Source of the DNA: Trichopria drosophilae
Taxonomy: Eukaryota; Arthropoda; Insecta; Hymenoptera; Diapriidae
DNA length: 64,000 nt
Direction of reading: 5' to 3'
Assembly: GCA_030407085.1 (NCBI GenBank)
Contig: CM059585.1
Coordinates: 68,002,501 to 68,066,500, forward strand
Below the pieces are notes generated by a model. It did not search any database. It was not told where the DNA came from and saw nothing but the letters and a program-made list of their open reading frames with translations. Positions 20,913-32,315 of this stretch are shown here, in pieces. The translations under genes and the position numbers were made by a program. How positions within the stretch are numbered: the stretch's first letter is position 1; each line of letters starts with the position of its first letter.

Positions 20913-21364
20913 TGTAACGGTGTGTTATGTTATGATGCACCATGCTTTAGAGGTGGAGGTATTATAGTGGAATATAAAGAAAAATAAGAGATATGGAAGG
21001 AATCTTTCAATTGTTTTGTTTATATTTATTATGCTTGTTTACAAACCTGCATGACAATCGTATAAATATCAACTTGGTTGATCAATATCAGTTAGTTTGT
21101 GTCGCGAAGAAGATCACTAAGGATCGGTGGCGGTTCCGGTTTTGCGCGTCGCGGTAGGGATGTGTGTGAGTAGTATCCTTTATTTTACTATATATATATT
21201 TACGATTAGTTTCGTGTCTTGGGCAGGGTCTGCTCACATAGCCCAACTGACGAGTCCGTGAGCGGACCTGGGACGAAACACCGATCCATATAAAATAATA
21301 ATTATTTACATAAAATAAATTACCCACGCCACCCATCAGGGACAATCATAAAAAATTCGTTACA
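20913..21364 (+). repeat. Retrozyme-like 3' LTR (452 bp)
   Basis: Same length as the 5' LTR, with three substitutions noticed (near 20929, 21073 and 21321). It is offset by 1305 bp throughout, which sets the predicted monomer length. It ends at 21364 before the target duplication ATCA. Confidence 0.92.
21213..21283 (+). ncRNA. Hammerhead ribozyme in 3' LTR
   Basis: Identical to the 5' LTR ribozyme (19908-19978) at every core, stem and loop position. The cleavage triplet is at 21216-21218. Both copies being intact is required for excising a unit-length RNA. Confidence 0.93.
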
Positions 21365-21440
21365 ATCAGCAAAAAATCAAATTAAATAAATTCCCGCGGG
21401 CAGCAGTTTATCAGCGGCATTACTACAAACACGTGAAAAA

Positions 21441-21513
21441 GATCGTACTAGCTAAGTGGTTAAAGCGTTTGACTGTCACGCAAAACTTTTCGAGTTCGCG
21501 TACTCGCAGGTGC
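21441..21513 (+). ncRNA. tRNA-like (Ser/Leu-like) module, SINE head or decayed tRNA
   Basis: The A-box-like TAGCTAAGTGGTTAAAGCG (21449-21467) and B-box-like GAGTTCGCGTACTC (21492-21505) are spaced as in a tRNA, with a T-rich tail after. An inverted relative at 23621-23694 has GTCGAGTGGTTAAAGCG, close to tRNA-Ser. Probably a tRNA-derived SINE carried in the inverted array. Confidence 0.5.
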
Positions 21514-22084
21514 GCTTTTATCCTTTTTTTTTCATTATTATACATACATTGTAATTTATTAAAAATAATTATTTCTTCCTTATTTTTAAAATTTAATATT
21601 ATAAATGAATTTTAAATTCTTGAAATATACTCTATAACTCAACTGAAGGCATTTGTTGTAACTTATTCAGGCGAATATGACGCAAAATGAAATTTAAACG
21701 CGTTTTCTTTACTTCTATTTACGCGAATCATTATTATCAATTACAGAAATTGTTAGATAACAATTCTAAATTAGTAGTAATGAGTAAAGAATTTTCAAAA
21801 GTGCTTCTTCTTTATCCGCAAAAAATCAAAGTAATATGTAATAATATTTTTTGCCGACAAAATGGTAACTACTGTTATTCAAAATTATTTGTCACTAATG
21901 CGATTATACTATTTCCAATGCTTTAAATGTTATGATTATAAAATCCTTTTAACGACACATTAACAAATGCATAAAAATAATTGAAATTAACAAACGCCAC
22001 AAATATTGATACAAATGTTTGGTAAAGTTTTTATAAAATTTGTACTCAGCGTTTACAAAGAATTAATTCTATAACACTTTATAA

Positions 22085-22262
22085 AGTTAGGAGCCCAAAC
22101 CGGGTACTTCCACCTGGACTGGGTGAACTCGGGGCCGCTTCCTTTTGCCGTTTTTCATAGTATCAAGGCTTCCTGAAGCCTTTCTGCGACGAATAACTTT
22201 ATCCAGCGGGTAAGACGAGGATCTGGAAGTCAGCACTTCCCTCACGGGCTAACTAAAGGTAG
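22085..22262. other. GC-rich island within the inverted array, unassigned
   Basis: About 175 bp with much higher GC than its surroundings (GGGCTCC/GGGGCCGC/CGGGTAAGACGAGG). It abuts the ORF at 22242-22610 on the minus strand and could be the untranslated part of the same element. No family recognised. Confidence 0.35.
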
Positions 22263-22610
22263 CCCGATCACTGGGCGACCCCCCATAAAAAAAAATAACA
22301 AAAAAATCATTAATTGAGGTCGCATCAACCCATTAATACATAAAATTTTGTAACAATTTAGCAAAGTATCGCAAATTTCTTCCACATCGGAGAAACTTCG
22401 AATGGTCTTATCGCAGTCGGGTCCGGAACTAATCTTCTCTAACAAAATTTGTGGATCATTAATATTTAAGTCTTTCACGTTTTTTAAAAATTCCGGTTTT
22501 ATAAAGTTGGAAGCTATTAATCGAAATAATTTTACACTTCGCGGATGAAGTTCGTGTATCCGAACTTTTTCAGACTGAAAATTATCGTTGAATTTATTGA
22601 AGAATTTCAA
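22242..22610 (-). CDS. Hypothetical ORF, 122 codons, probably a transposon protein fragment
   Basis: Open from ATG at 22610 to 22242. Composition is ordinary for a protein for the first ~95 residues (HELHPRSVKLFRLIASNF, IRSFSDVEEICDTLLNCYK), then a hydrophobic stretch (LMIFLLFFFMGG) read from an A-tract, so the true end may be earlier. No metal- or DNA-binding motif is evident. It lies at the centre of the inverted array, where a transposase gene would be. I do not recognise the family. Confidence 0.4.
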   Translation of the reverse strand: MKFFNKFNDNFQSEKVRIHELHPRSVKLFRLIASNFIKPEFLKNVKDLNINDPQILLEKISSGPDCDKTIRSFSDVEEICDTLLNCYKILCINGLMRPQLMIFLLFFFMGGRPVIGLPLVSP

Positions 22611-23620
22611 AAGGAAAATTACTAATTTAGAAAAAGTGTTATCTTTTTATTATTATTGTTCTAATGTCGTTGTGGTGTTTTCTAATTTTAATTATTTTTA
22701 AGAATTTTTTGAACAATTCAATTATTGGCCAATAGATACGTGTAAATGCTTTAATTACAAATAATTTTGTATATCAGCGCATATTAATTTGATTTTTTGC
22801 GGCTAGAGAAGAAGCAACATTGTGGCAATATTTTCTTATTTTAGATATTGAGATTTATTCATTCCCAAGTACAAATGTAATTTCGTTTGTAAAGAAATGA
22901 TTGTATAAACATTTTATAAAGTTTATATAATGTTTTGATGCAGACCAACAAATTTTATACGCATTTTAACAAATGTATTACTTATCTGGAGAATTTTTTC
23001 AAAATTGTATAAAATTTGTGGATTCATATAAAAACTTTATCGAAACTTTATAAAGTGTTATAGAATTAATTCTTTGTAAACGTTATGTACAAATTTGATA
23101 AAAATTAGATTTAATAGTTATAACATTTAAAGTACTGGAAATAGAATAATTGCATTATAGTGACAAATCCTTTTGCATAACATAGGTCAGCATTTTGTAG
23201 CGGTAAAAAGTATTATTACCGATTATTTTGTTTTTTTTTGCTGATAAAGAAGAAGTAAAAACATTTTGGAGATATTTTTCTAACTTTTAAAAATTATTTA
23301 CTCTTTATTAGTACTAATTTAGAAATCTTATTATCTATATATTTATCTAATCATTTCTGTAACTGATAATAATGATTCGCGTAAATAAAAGTAAAGAAAA
23401 CACGTTTAAATTTCTTTTTACGTTATATTGGCCTAAATAAGTTGCAATAATTACCTTCAATTGATTTAAAATGTATGTTTCAAGAATTAAAAATTCCTTT
23501 CAAAAATTGGATTTTAAAAAATTTGGAATAAATTATTAAAATGACATTTAAGAAATTACATTACACATGCGCAATAATAATTAAAAAAAAAAATAATAAT
23601 AAAAAAAAAAAGTTAAGAAA

Positions 23621-23694
23621 GCATCTGCGAGTACGCGAACTCTAAAAAGTATACGCGGCGAGCGAACGCTTTAACCACTCGACCATTGCGCAGT
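23621..23694 (-). ncRNA. Inverted tRNA-Ser-like module with A-rich tail
   Basis: On the minus strand: GTCGAGTGGTTAAAGCG (A-box region), then GAGTTCGCGTACTC (B-box region), then an A/T-only tail at 23580-23615. Mirror partner of 21441-21513 at the outer edge of the inverted array. Confidence 0.5.
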
Positions 23695-23759
23695 CTTCCT
23701 CGATAAATATCGCAAACTGCTGATAAAGTTCTATCCCCAGTAATTCATTTGAAATATTA

Positions 23760-24953
23760 ATGGATTGTAGATTTTCCGCCGGCGCTCGCCTGTATGAGCA
23801 TGTCTCGGCGCAATCTGGCAACGCTGGGAAGCGCCCGTCGAACTGACCTATACATATTCATGCTCACGTTCTCACGTACGCTCACACAGACGCACCCACG
23901 CTTCTACAATTATAGTTCGCGAAGCGCCGTCAGAGAGCGTACTAGAACAGCCCTTTAAAATTTTGGGAGGTCGCCTTAGTCGATTCTGACTTCTGGAAAC
24001 ATTTGAGAGCACTCTTAATGCCCACCTGATTCGCCGTGGTGGCGCTAGTGATAATGGTCTGCCCCGTCTATGTACCACCGATCGATGCCGCCGGGCCGGG
24101 GCTCCGGTACACAATACACGCATGTTTACGCCGTTTTATTACATTTGTTTTATTAGGTTAAAATTTTTCATTTTATAGTTTCAAATTTGTTCTTGGTGTT
24201 AAGGGTGTAAGCATGTTTATATGTATTATTGTAAGGATAATGTTATGTATATGTAATAAAAGGAAGTTTTGCAGTGTCAACAACTGCAGACAGTATGTCA
24301 ATATTTAATTTCTGTTCTTGTTCAATCTAAACGTAATATATGTATAATTTATAAGCATAAAAGCTGAAATGATTTGTATTTAAAAAACTGAAATACATGA
24401 GTAATGTTATTTCATTATAATAATTACATTACATATGTATAAAAGCAATCAACAAATCCATCCATTAAAAAAAAAAAAATTTTCGTAAGTTATTTTCATA
24501 AAGTAATGAAGTTGGTACGTGAAGAATATAAAAACAATACAAAATATATTTTCTGTGCAAAGAGTTCTATGTAGTACATTTAAAAACTTATAAATCACTG
24601 CAAGATTACTGCACACGAGACACTAATTGAAATCTGTTCATATATAATTACTAAAAATCTGAAAACTCCGTTTGTGCTGTTTCTTTTTCACTTTTCCACT
24701 GCACGTTGTTACTCTCGCTTTGAAATAATAAAAGCGGTGGGAATCTGAAAACGGCGGAAACTCAAATTTAAATCGTCCTTCGCGCTGCGCAGTTTCCAAG
24801 GAATGGTGGAACGACGCGTCGGAGGGGGCTCACCCACCATTGTCAGTGGCGCCCTCATGCACCGCTAGGTGGGCGCGAAGGGAGACACTATCTGCCGAGT
24901 ATAGGTGTACGGAGTTGCATACGCCTGGCTGGCACTACTGATATCTCTACGCG
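23760..24953. other. No gene recognised; GC-richer first 370 bp
   Basis: 23765-24125 is CG-richer than its surroundings and has a chance 83-codon minus-strand ORF without domain features. The rest is AT-rich until ~24780. Confidence 0.45.
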
Positions 24954-26130
24954 GGTGCGAACGGGAGCACTGGACATAGGGAAGTCCATGTTAATATGAG
25001 CGCGCTTGTGATTGGTTAATTCCGGCCATTACGATCTGGATGCTTACGATCTATAGCCATTGGTTGCAATAAAACAAAAAATTGACTGCCAGTGGATTTC
25101 AATGGCGTTGCTCTACTCGTTTTCGCGACATGTAATTGAATAAATTTTATCATGAAAAATGTTAATTAAACTAATTTAAACATAATTGGAAGGCTTTAAA
25201 CCATTTTCTAGGTAAGAATTTGAAAAAAAAATTATAGGTTAGTTTGCTTTTATGTAATGTTTCTCATTGCAACTGCTCCAGTTCCCCGTCATTCATTTTA
25301 AATTAAAACATCAATTTACTGCAGTAAATAAGAAAATTGAGGATCAAGAAGCAATTTTGGAACAATATCCTTACGAAAATCATAAAATTATTTCTTTTTA
25401 CTTGATAAAGATTACTTTATTTGCTCTTTTCTTTATTCAGGACCATTAATGACACCAGGAAAATTTCAATTAGCCAATTAGTGACAGTAGGCCTTCCGGA
25501 GTGTATTAAGCAAAAGGTGATGAATGTAAATGTACCTGTACCTTCAGGCGCAGACATTTCAGACAATCCGAAGATAGTCAACAAAACAAAGTAACAAAAA
25601 AGAATAATACGGCTTCCGGAGTTTATTAAGTTAAGAAATATGTGTTTAGTGAAATGAATAAAAATTTAACCGATATGTCAATACTTCCTAAGATGATATT
25701 ATTGATCTATGATATTGATGATTACCGTAAGGATATTGTTCCAAAATTGCTTCTTGATCTTTAATTTTTTTATTTACTGCATTAAATTGACGTCTTAATT
25801 CAAAATAAATAACGTGGAACTTGGAGCAGTTGCAATGAGAAACATGACATAAAAGCAACCTAACCTATCAATTTTGTGTCTAATTCTTACCTAGAAAATG
25901 GTTTAAAACCTTCCAAACATGTTTAAATTAGATTAATTAACATTTTTCATGATAAGATTTATTCAATTACATGTCGCGAACACGCGTAGAGTAACGGGGT
26001 TGAAAGTCACTAGCAGTCTGTTGCAACCAATGGCGATAGATTTTAAGCAGCCAGGTGCCCGCAATTGATCTATCACAGACGCGCTCACGTTAACATGGGC
26101 TTCCCTATATCCAGTTCTCTCGTTCGCACC
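24954..26130. mobile_element. Foldback element with ~400-bp inverted arms
   Basis: Arms 24954-25385 (starting GGTGCGAACG) and 25727-26130 (ending CGTTCGCACC) are diverged inverted copies. They share GGTTGCAATAA/TTGCAACC, ACATGTAATTGAATAAA and GATCAAGAAGCAATTTTGGA. The ~340-bp spacer is not coding. A 60-codon ORF at 25267-25449 overlaps the left arm and its mirrored version is broken, so I do not call it a gene. Confidence 0.75.
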
Positions 26131-27589
26131 TGGTATACTAATGGATAGGGCATGTGAATTCGTGTCTCCACAGCCTACAGAGCAGTTTTGATGCTACGTG
26201 ACTTTTGAAAAACATGGCGTCGAGAGAGTGTCAAGCATACGCAGAAGTATGTACCCGAAAGGTCGCAAAGCGATTTCATTTTGAATTAAAACGTATGGCG
26301 AGTTTTTTTATTTTTTAAGTAGGAAAGTAGTAAATTATGATATTAGCATAACTCGGCCTTATAATTTCATTAGTGTAATATTTAATAAAAAATAAGTTAA
26401 CATTTTATCAAGATACGTATTCTATGTAATTTGAACATAGACAACAAATTATACCGTTTATTATCTTATTGCATCAAACAAATATGTACTTGTAACTAAA
26501 TATTTTCTTGCAATTTAATATTATTAAAGATTTCGAAATGCATATTCATATCTGTGCTTTGTCTCAGTCGTAAAAATGAGTCGTTTTATTTGTTGCGTCG
26601 TATCGTTACAGGAGATTACACACGGTTATGTGATAGAGAAATGTAAAATAAAAATTATCATATTTTCTAAGTAGAGTGTAAGAAATTATGGTTAAAATAA
26701 GTGTTAATTAATTCAACCGTAATGGAAAGTAAAGAAAAAATCTACATTCTCCATCTATCTGTTAGGATATTTCCATATCATAACTCTTAGCTCAGGAGGT
26801 AAAGGAATACAAAGATATTTCGATCCCATCAAACACGGGCTCCATAAGTCTTTTACCCAATATGAGCAAAGTCTATGAAATAATTATAAATATTTCAGTA
26901 GTCGAATTTTGGCCAAAAAACTAACACAAAAAAAAGTAGTATCAGATATTTACTGAGCACTAAACGATAACAAATGGGTAAGAGAAAATAGCAAAATACT
27001 TAAAAATAAATGTAGGTGAAATAGTATTATTACAAAGACGCATAGAAATTCAACTCTGTAAAGTAAAAAATGTATTTTAAAAATGTCAAAGATTATTTTA
27101 TTAGTGGGGTTATAAGGAGCCGCAGCCACATTAAATTTAATTAAAATTTGTCAACTACAATTTTCTTTACAAGGAAAATTAACATTATGAAATAAAATTC
27201 TATAAAAGAATAAAATGAAACCAATTAGAAAATAATTATAGAAACTATTGTTTATACGGGGTTTTAAAAGTAGAAATTTTTATATTTTTCACTTCAACTC
27301 ATGATAATTTTCACAATTTTAGGAATTTAGGAATAACACCAAACGGCGGCGGTTACAGATTAGACGTTTCTGAATGTAAATGAAGAAAGAAAAAGTAAAA
27401 ATGTATATTATGAACAAAAATGTTAGTAGTTTTTTTCTCAGATAATACAAATATTCTGTGCTGCAAACTTTGGGCGCTTCGTTTATCGAGCAAATTCTAA
27501 GGTACATAACTTATAGTTGTAAGAATGTAAATTGAGTATACAAATTTCGGGGACTAAACGATCCAAAGATAATTTTGGAATTCAGTGTA
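26131..27589. other. No gene recognised
   Basis: AT-rich. A 34-codon ORF beginning AACATGGCG at ~26211 has a good start context but no further support. Confidence 0.4.
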
Positions 27590-28276
27590 CGGCGAACTGT
27601 CGCGAGAAACGGTTGTAAATGACACTTACTAATATTAATAAAGACTTTTATTCTAATCAACTTTGATTTATTACAATATCGGCAGTGGGATATCTGATCT
27701 AATTACCCACTAAATAACCGCGGAAACATTGAGCAAATTTATTTTTTTTTTCTTTTTGTCGTGAATTTTAGTCATCGTAGAACTCGATTTAGTGCAGTAC
27801 AGTAACGCGTAAGACACAGTTGGTGTTTTGTTCGTAAAATGACATTTCGTCAATTTTTGTGACGGTTTTCCGTTTCAGTTACGGAACTGTGTAATTAGCA
27901 TAAATTGGAAATTTGTGTATTTGTGTCCGCGGTCTCCAAAAGATACGTGGCCCAGAATTGCAATTTTTTCTCGTATGAGCAGTGCCTAAATAGTGCGGAA
28001 AACCTTCCGAAAAAATTGTTAGAAAAGGTGAACGCATAGAGTGAAGTGCATTTTCGTGGTGCAGAAACTCAGGATTCTGTGAATTATGAAGGTTTGGATT
28101 TCGAGTGGGAAAATTTAGCTAATGGCGGTTGATAGACGCTTCAATTAGTTTCCCAAAGTGAACGTACTGTGGCATAATAATCGCGAAATATTCATGTGAA
28201 ATCGGCTCTATCAAAATCGACCGCACTCGGATTTCTTCGGCATTTTTAAATAAAGTGGGGAATTCCTACTCTTCGT

Positions 28277-29136
28277 TTGCCCATAGATCCCACTATCTTT
28301 ACAGTGGCCACCCAAAAGGCGTCCAGATCACTTGAGCTGTCAACTGTCGAAAACAAGGCAAAATTAATACGGCGACTGCAAGAAAGTGATCCTTCTGACG
28401 AATGGACGCAAGAGGCAGAATTGATCCAGGCTAGTGATTCTCGTGATGGCGCAGGCAAGAATACAGTTTTGACTGGCGGTGATCATGGTGATGAACATAG
28501 TGTTCACGAATAACTCAATACTAATAATGGTGCAGATAATGTGCGAGAAAGAGAATTAGAATTAATCAGATGAGAACATGAGTTGACTCGGCGCGAGTTG
28601 GAGCTCACAACGTGTGAACTGGAACTTTTGCATGGGTCTTCTGCTACTCCGGTCATTCAGCAACCATCATGGCATCCAAACATTCATGCACGAAAGAATC
28701 TCTTGAGCGAATTTGAAGACTCAGGTGATGACTATAGAAGGTGTCGAGATCAATACCTGTTATTGATAACTACTTAAGAATTGAACGATGAAACTGGACG
28801 ACTACTGCTATGGTCAACATTGAAAAGGAGATTCGATGGTTTCATTCGAGGTCAGAATTCATGTCAGTGAATGAGTTGCTGACTGGACTGAAATCAGTGT
28901 TTGATCACCGCCAAGGTAGATTAACTTTGAGGAGAAAATTTGAAGGACGCAGCTGGACAAATTCAGAACCATTTAGTGGTTATTTTCACGAAAAATTAAT
29001 TTCCGCTAATTCTGTTCCTATCGACGAAGATGAATTGGTTGATTATTTGGTGGATGGTATTCCGGACTCCTCCTTGCGCAACCAAGCCAGGATTCAACAG
29101 TTCAAAGGAAAGTCTGAACTTTTAAATACATTCTAG
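28277..29136 (+). pseudogene. Ty3/gypsy gag, broken
   Basis: Three open stretches (28277-28513, 28583-28777, 28810-29136) separated by stops and small shifts. The last holds the gag core: WFHSRSEFMSVNELLTGLK followed by FDHRQGRLTLRRKFEGRSW and a SGYFHEKLISAN segment typical of retrotransposon gag capsid-like domains. The middle piece has E/L heptads preceding it. No zinc knuckle is visible after the core; a stop falls at 29134. Inactive. Confidence 0.7.
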
Positions 29137-29249
29137 AAGATCACCTTGAAGGACGAAATTGGATCTGCACGTGAAATTAAGAAACCTACTTTTGTAGTCC
29201 CTGATAAGGAAGTCATGGTGAAGGATAAAAACACAATAAAGTTTTTCAA

Positions 29250-29600
29250 CCTCCAAAGGTTAATATAATAACATTAAAAATTAAAATTAATTGTGTTTTA
29301 ATTTTGGATGCACTTTTCGATACCGGGGCTCCTATTAGCTTCATGGAGAGTCGACTACCAGCAGGCAGTGTGCAGTCATGTCCTTATGTGCTTTAGGATT
29401 ACACCGGAATTAATAACAGCGTATTAGTAAGATTAGGATTAGTAACAGCGAAGATAAGATATAATAGTATCAAATCTAAAATTAATGTTTATGTTGTACC
29501 AGATAACACGATACAGGTTTCTGTAATTTTGGGACGCGATGTTCTGAGTAAATTTAATTTGAGTTTGTTGTCATTGTCAAAATTTGAGGCTGAGGCCGTT
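29250..29600 (+). pseudogene. Ty3/gypsy aspartic protease remnant
   Basis: The active-site motif LFDTGAPISFM lies at ~29315-29347. The conserved ILGRDVLSKFNLS (second half of the fold, I-L-G-x-D) lies at ~29527-29565. Stops, for example a TAG near 29395, interrupt it. It lies directly between gag and the RT fragment, as in gypsy polyproteins. Confidence 0.7.
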
Positions 29601-29689
29601 TGAGGGATTGTCTAGATTGATCATGGAGCTGATAGTGTTGTCAATTTCATGCAATTTTATTGGGATATGGACATTAAATTTAAATCATA

Positions 29690-29934
29690 ATTAAAAAATA
29701 TTTTTGTTGAAGAATATACAAATGAGGAAAGAACGGAATTTCCAAATATAAATATCGAGTTAGCTTTAAAAATAAAAAATGACAAGACTGTCATGTTGGG
29801 TTCGCGAAGACTCTCTTTCGAAGAGAAGGTTAAATTACGAGCGATTCTCGACGATGTTATAGCCAGGAACATTATTCGTGAAAGCGATGCAAAACATGCA
29901 TCACCAATTGTTCTAACTAGAAAGAAAAATAGAT
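29690..29934 (+). pseudogene. Ty3/gypsy RT N-terminal fragment
   Basis: Encodes the linker and RT entry region: RRLSFEEKVKLRAILDD, then ARNIIRESDAKHASPIVLTRKK. This is the standard gypsy order before the first RT motif. The reading ends at ~29934 in unrelated sequence, so catalytic motifs are lost. Confidence 0.75.
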
Positions 29935-30799
29935 GATGTTCTTTATTTAGTTAAAAGTTGAAACCTAGCTGCTCTGGATATTAACTAATCTTTAATAATA
30001 GTTCCTAATATCAATAATTCCTAACAAAACAAATAAAATAAAAACTTCTTCATTTTGGGGAGATTGGCCCTACGAAAAAATTCAGACAAAGTTCTGTCGA
30101 CTTCTGCGCTGTCTTTAAGTTCGATCGCCGATTCATCGACAGTTGAAAATCAAATTCGAAAGTCCCGGGAAGGCAGGTTTGAACTATCAACTGATGGCGG
30201 GAGATTCCTAACCAATGTTATCAAGCCCTATTTATACCAACGATCGACGCAATTAAATACAAATAAATAACGCTGAATACTATTGCGAATCTGACTTTAT
30301 TAATTTTTGTGGTAACCTTACTCTTGTTATTACAGAAAATTCTGAAGTGATATTAGGTAATAAAGTGTGTAATACTTTACTGCGTGTAACTCATAAGTAA
30401 CTTCTGCCATGATAAAGGAACAATTACGGACTTACGTAAAATTCGAATTCACTGTAATATTGTCGCATCATTGTAGTTTCCTTTACAGTCTTGTAAGTAA
30501 ACAACAAAATTTCGAAGTTGTCCTTAATGTTTAAAGGGCTAAATCGACTACATTTTTTACCTCATTAAGATAATTTCTTATAATTCTTATAAAAGCATTT
30601 GCTGATTCTTAGAGCTCACTTTATACTCTTCAAAAACTTATTCGAATTTAAAAAAAGTCTTCAAAATTGGCAAAATGGAAGCAGATTTTCTAAAAAGAAA
30701 TTTATTCTATTTTCTGGAAAACACCATCTTTTTAGCTCACAAAAGAAAGTATACTTTTGATGGTTTTAGGCGAAACTTCAGTTTTTGAAATAAATTAAC
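29935..30799. other. Unassigned; possible solo-LTR-like segment at ~30050-30300
   Basis: 30220-30300 has CTATTTATACC, AAATAAATAA and a T-rich tail in an LTR-like order, but no second copy or target duplication was found. The rest is AT-rich without features. Confidence 0.3.
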
Positions 30800-30803
30800 A
30801 ATT

Positions 30804-32311
30804 GAGCACCTTCATCGTAGAACTCGATCGACGCTCGAACTGCCGAAACGAGTTGGCCCCTGGCCGTTTTCAGATCGAAATTTTAAAAAGTCGAAATTTT
30901 GATTTGGAAAAATATCGAGGTATTCAGAATGACGAGACGCACGTTTTTTTCAAAAGCAATTTTTTGATTCGACGAATAGCTTTCACAATAAAAAATAAAA
31001 ACCACTAAAATCGTTAATCATAAATTTAATTATATTTTAAGATATAAATCGCCATATTTCGTTCAATTATGCCTGAAACAGCTTGCAACTTTTTTTATCT
31101 ACTCCTGATGGTCAAGCGATGACGTCCGTAATATAAAAATTATACAAAGTTGTTATTTTTAAATATTTTTTAATTGTTAATAACGCTAGATTGTTGACCG
31201 CAAACTTATTGCTTCGCGGACAAAAAGCATCGAGGGAAGTTTCGAGTTGAGCAAACTGTCAGTGAGACTTTTATTCCTCTATATTCAAAGAAGTTTTATG
31301 GAAAATTTCAACTCGATTGGTTTAAAAATGACCAAAATATCCTGTGTTTAACAAAGCGCATGGCGGTGCTCTGTAACGCGGCGCTGCGGAACGGCTCGTC
31401 CGCCGCCCTCAAGTAAACAATAAGATGTGCATTGTCCTTATAGACACTATTATTTAAAGATAAAAAGTTTGTATAATTATTAAGTATTCGTACTACTGCA
31501 AGACTTTACTTCCGACTTTTTTTAGAGAACTGTATTTCCAATTTCTGGTCTCCATCTCCCAAGAGTACATGGAATTGAAACTGATATTTATTGTTTCCAA
31601 ATTTCGTACATATTATTAATGGCATTCTAAAAATAATGAGGTAAATACAAAAAAAAAATAAATAAAAAATTACTTCCGAAAACATAGAAAAACTGAAAAC
31701 AAACCCATGCGGTGCAGTTCAGGCAGATCAACCATTCCGTGGAAAGTCGCCGTTGCGAGGCGCGTCGCCATGCGCTTTGTTAAACACAGGATATTTTGGT
31801 CATTTTTAAACCAATCGAGTTGAAATTTTCCATAAAACTTCTTTGAATATAGAGGAACAAAAGTCTCACTGACAGTTTGCTCAACTCGAAACTTCCCTCG
31901 ATGCTTTTTGTCCGCGAAGCGATAAGTTTGCGGTCACCAATCTAGCGTTATTAACAATTAAAAAATATTTAAAAATAACAACTTTGTATAATTTTTATAT
32001 TACGGACGTCATCGCTTGACCATCAGGAGTAGATAAAAAAAGTTGCAAGCTGTTTCAGGCATAATTGAACGAAATGTGGCGATTTATATCTTAAAATATA
32101 ATTAAATTTATGATTAACGATTTTAGTGGTTTTTATTTTTTATTGTGAAAGCTATTCGTCGAATCAAAAAATTTCTTTTGAAAAAAACATGCGTCTCGTC
32201 ATTCTGAATACCTCGATATTTTTCCAAATCAAAATTTCGATCTGAAAACGGCCAGGGGCCAACTCGTTTCGGCAGTTCGAGCGTCGATCGAGTTCTACGA
32301 TGAAGGAGCTC
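30804..32311. mobile_element. AATT-target palindromic element, copy 1 (1508 bp)
   Basis: Ends GAGCACCTTCATCGTAG and CTACGATGAAGGAGCTC are flanked by AATT (30800-30803, 32312-32315). Inverted arms are ~560 bp (30804-31365 and 31766-32311), nearly perfect, around a ~400-bp non-palindromic centre. A direct copy lies at 46796-48316. Non-coding; short ORFs at the ends are read from the arm. Superfamily unknown. Confidence 0.9.
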
Positions 32312-32315
32312 AATT

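Larger units (their letters stand above)
19608..21364 (+). mobile_element. LTR retrozyme-like element: hammerhead ribozyme in both LTRs, PBS, PPT, no ORF
   Basis: Two 452-bp direct LTRs (19608-20059 and 20913-21364; TGTAAC...GTTACA) differ at three positions seen, so insertion is recent. Target duplication ATCA lies at 19604-19607 and 21365-21368, and related units without the insert confirm the empty site. One base after the 5' LTR is an 18-nt tRNA-Lys-type primer binding site (20061-20078), and a polypurine tract lies just before the 3' LTR. The 853-bp interior has no gag or pol. Each LTR has promoter, hammerhead and poly(A) signal in that order. A transcript would cut itself after 19913 and 21218, freeing a 1305-nt RNA able to circularise. 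The architecture equals that of plant retrozymes; mobilisation must rely on an autonomous LTR element, probably gypsy-type given the 4-bp duplication. Confidence 0.9.
18438..23575. repeat. Large inverted array of ~500-bp AT-rich repeat units
   Basis: 18440-18900 is found inverted at 23100-23570. Related units occur in direct orientation at ~19010-19607 (continuing after 21365) and ~21605-21990, and inverted at ~22630-23085. Shared landmarks are GCGTTTTCTTTACTT, TTCTTCTTTATC(A/C)GCAAAAAA and ATTTCCA(A/G)TACTTTAAATGTTAT. The whole may be one DNA transposon with very long compound TIRs or a rearranged satellite. The 1757-bp retrozyme-like element sits in the second unit. Confidence 0.7.
27590..29934 (+). 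mobile_element. Decayed Ty3/gypsy element: leader, gag, protease, start of RT
   Basis: Coding remnants run in gypsy order from 28277 to 29934, where similarity ends within RT. A sequence ending ATTTATTACA at ~27674, followed by ATATCGGCAGTGGGAT, may be the 5' LTR end and primer site, but no matching 3' LTR was found. RT palm, RNase H and integrase are absent here. Confidence 0.65.

Noticed and set aside
26211..26320. Possible first exon of a host gene (good start context, 34 codons)
   Set aside because: No splice donor at a sensible place, no continuing coding signal and no known domain.
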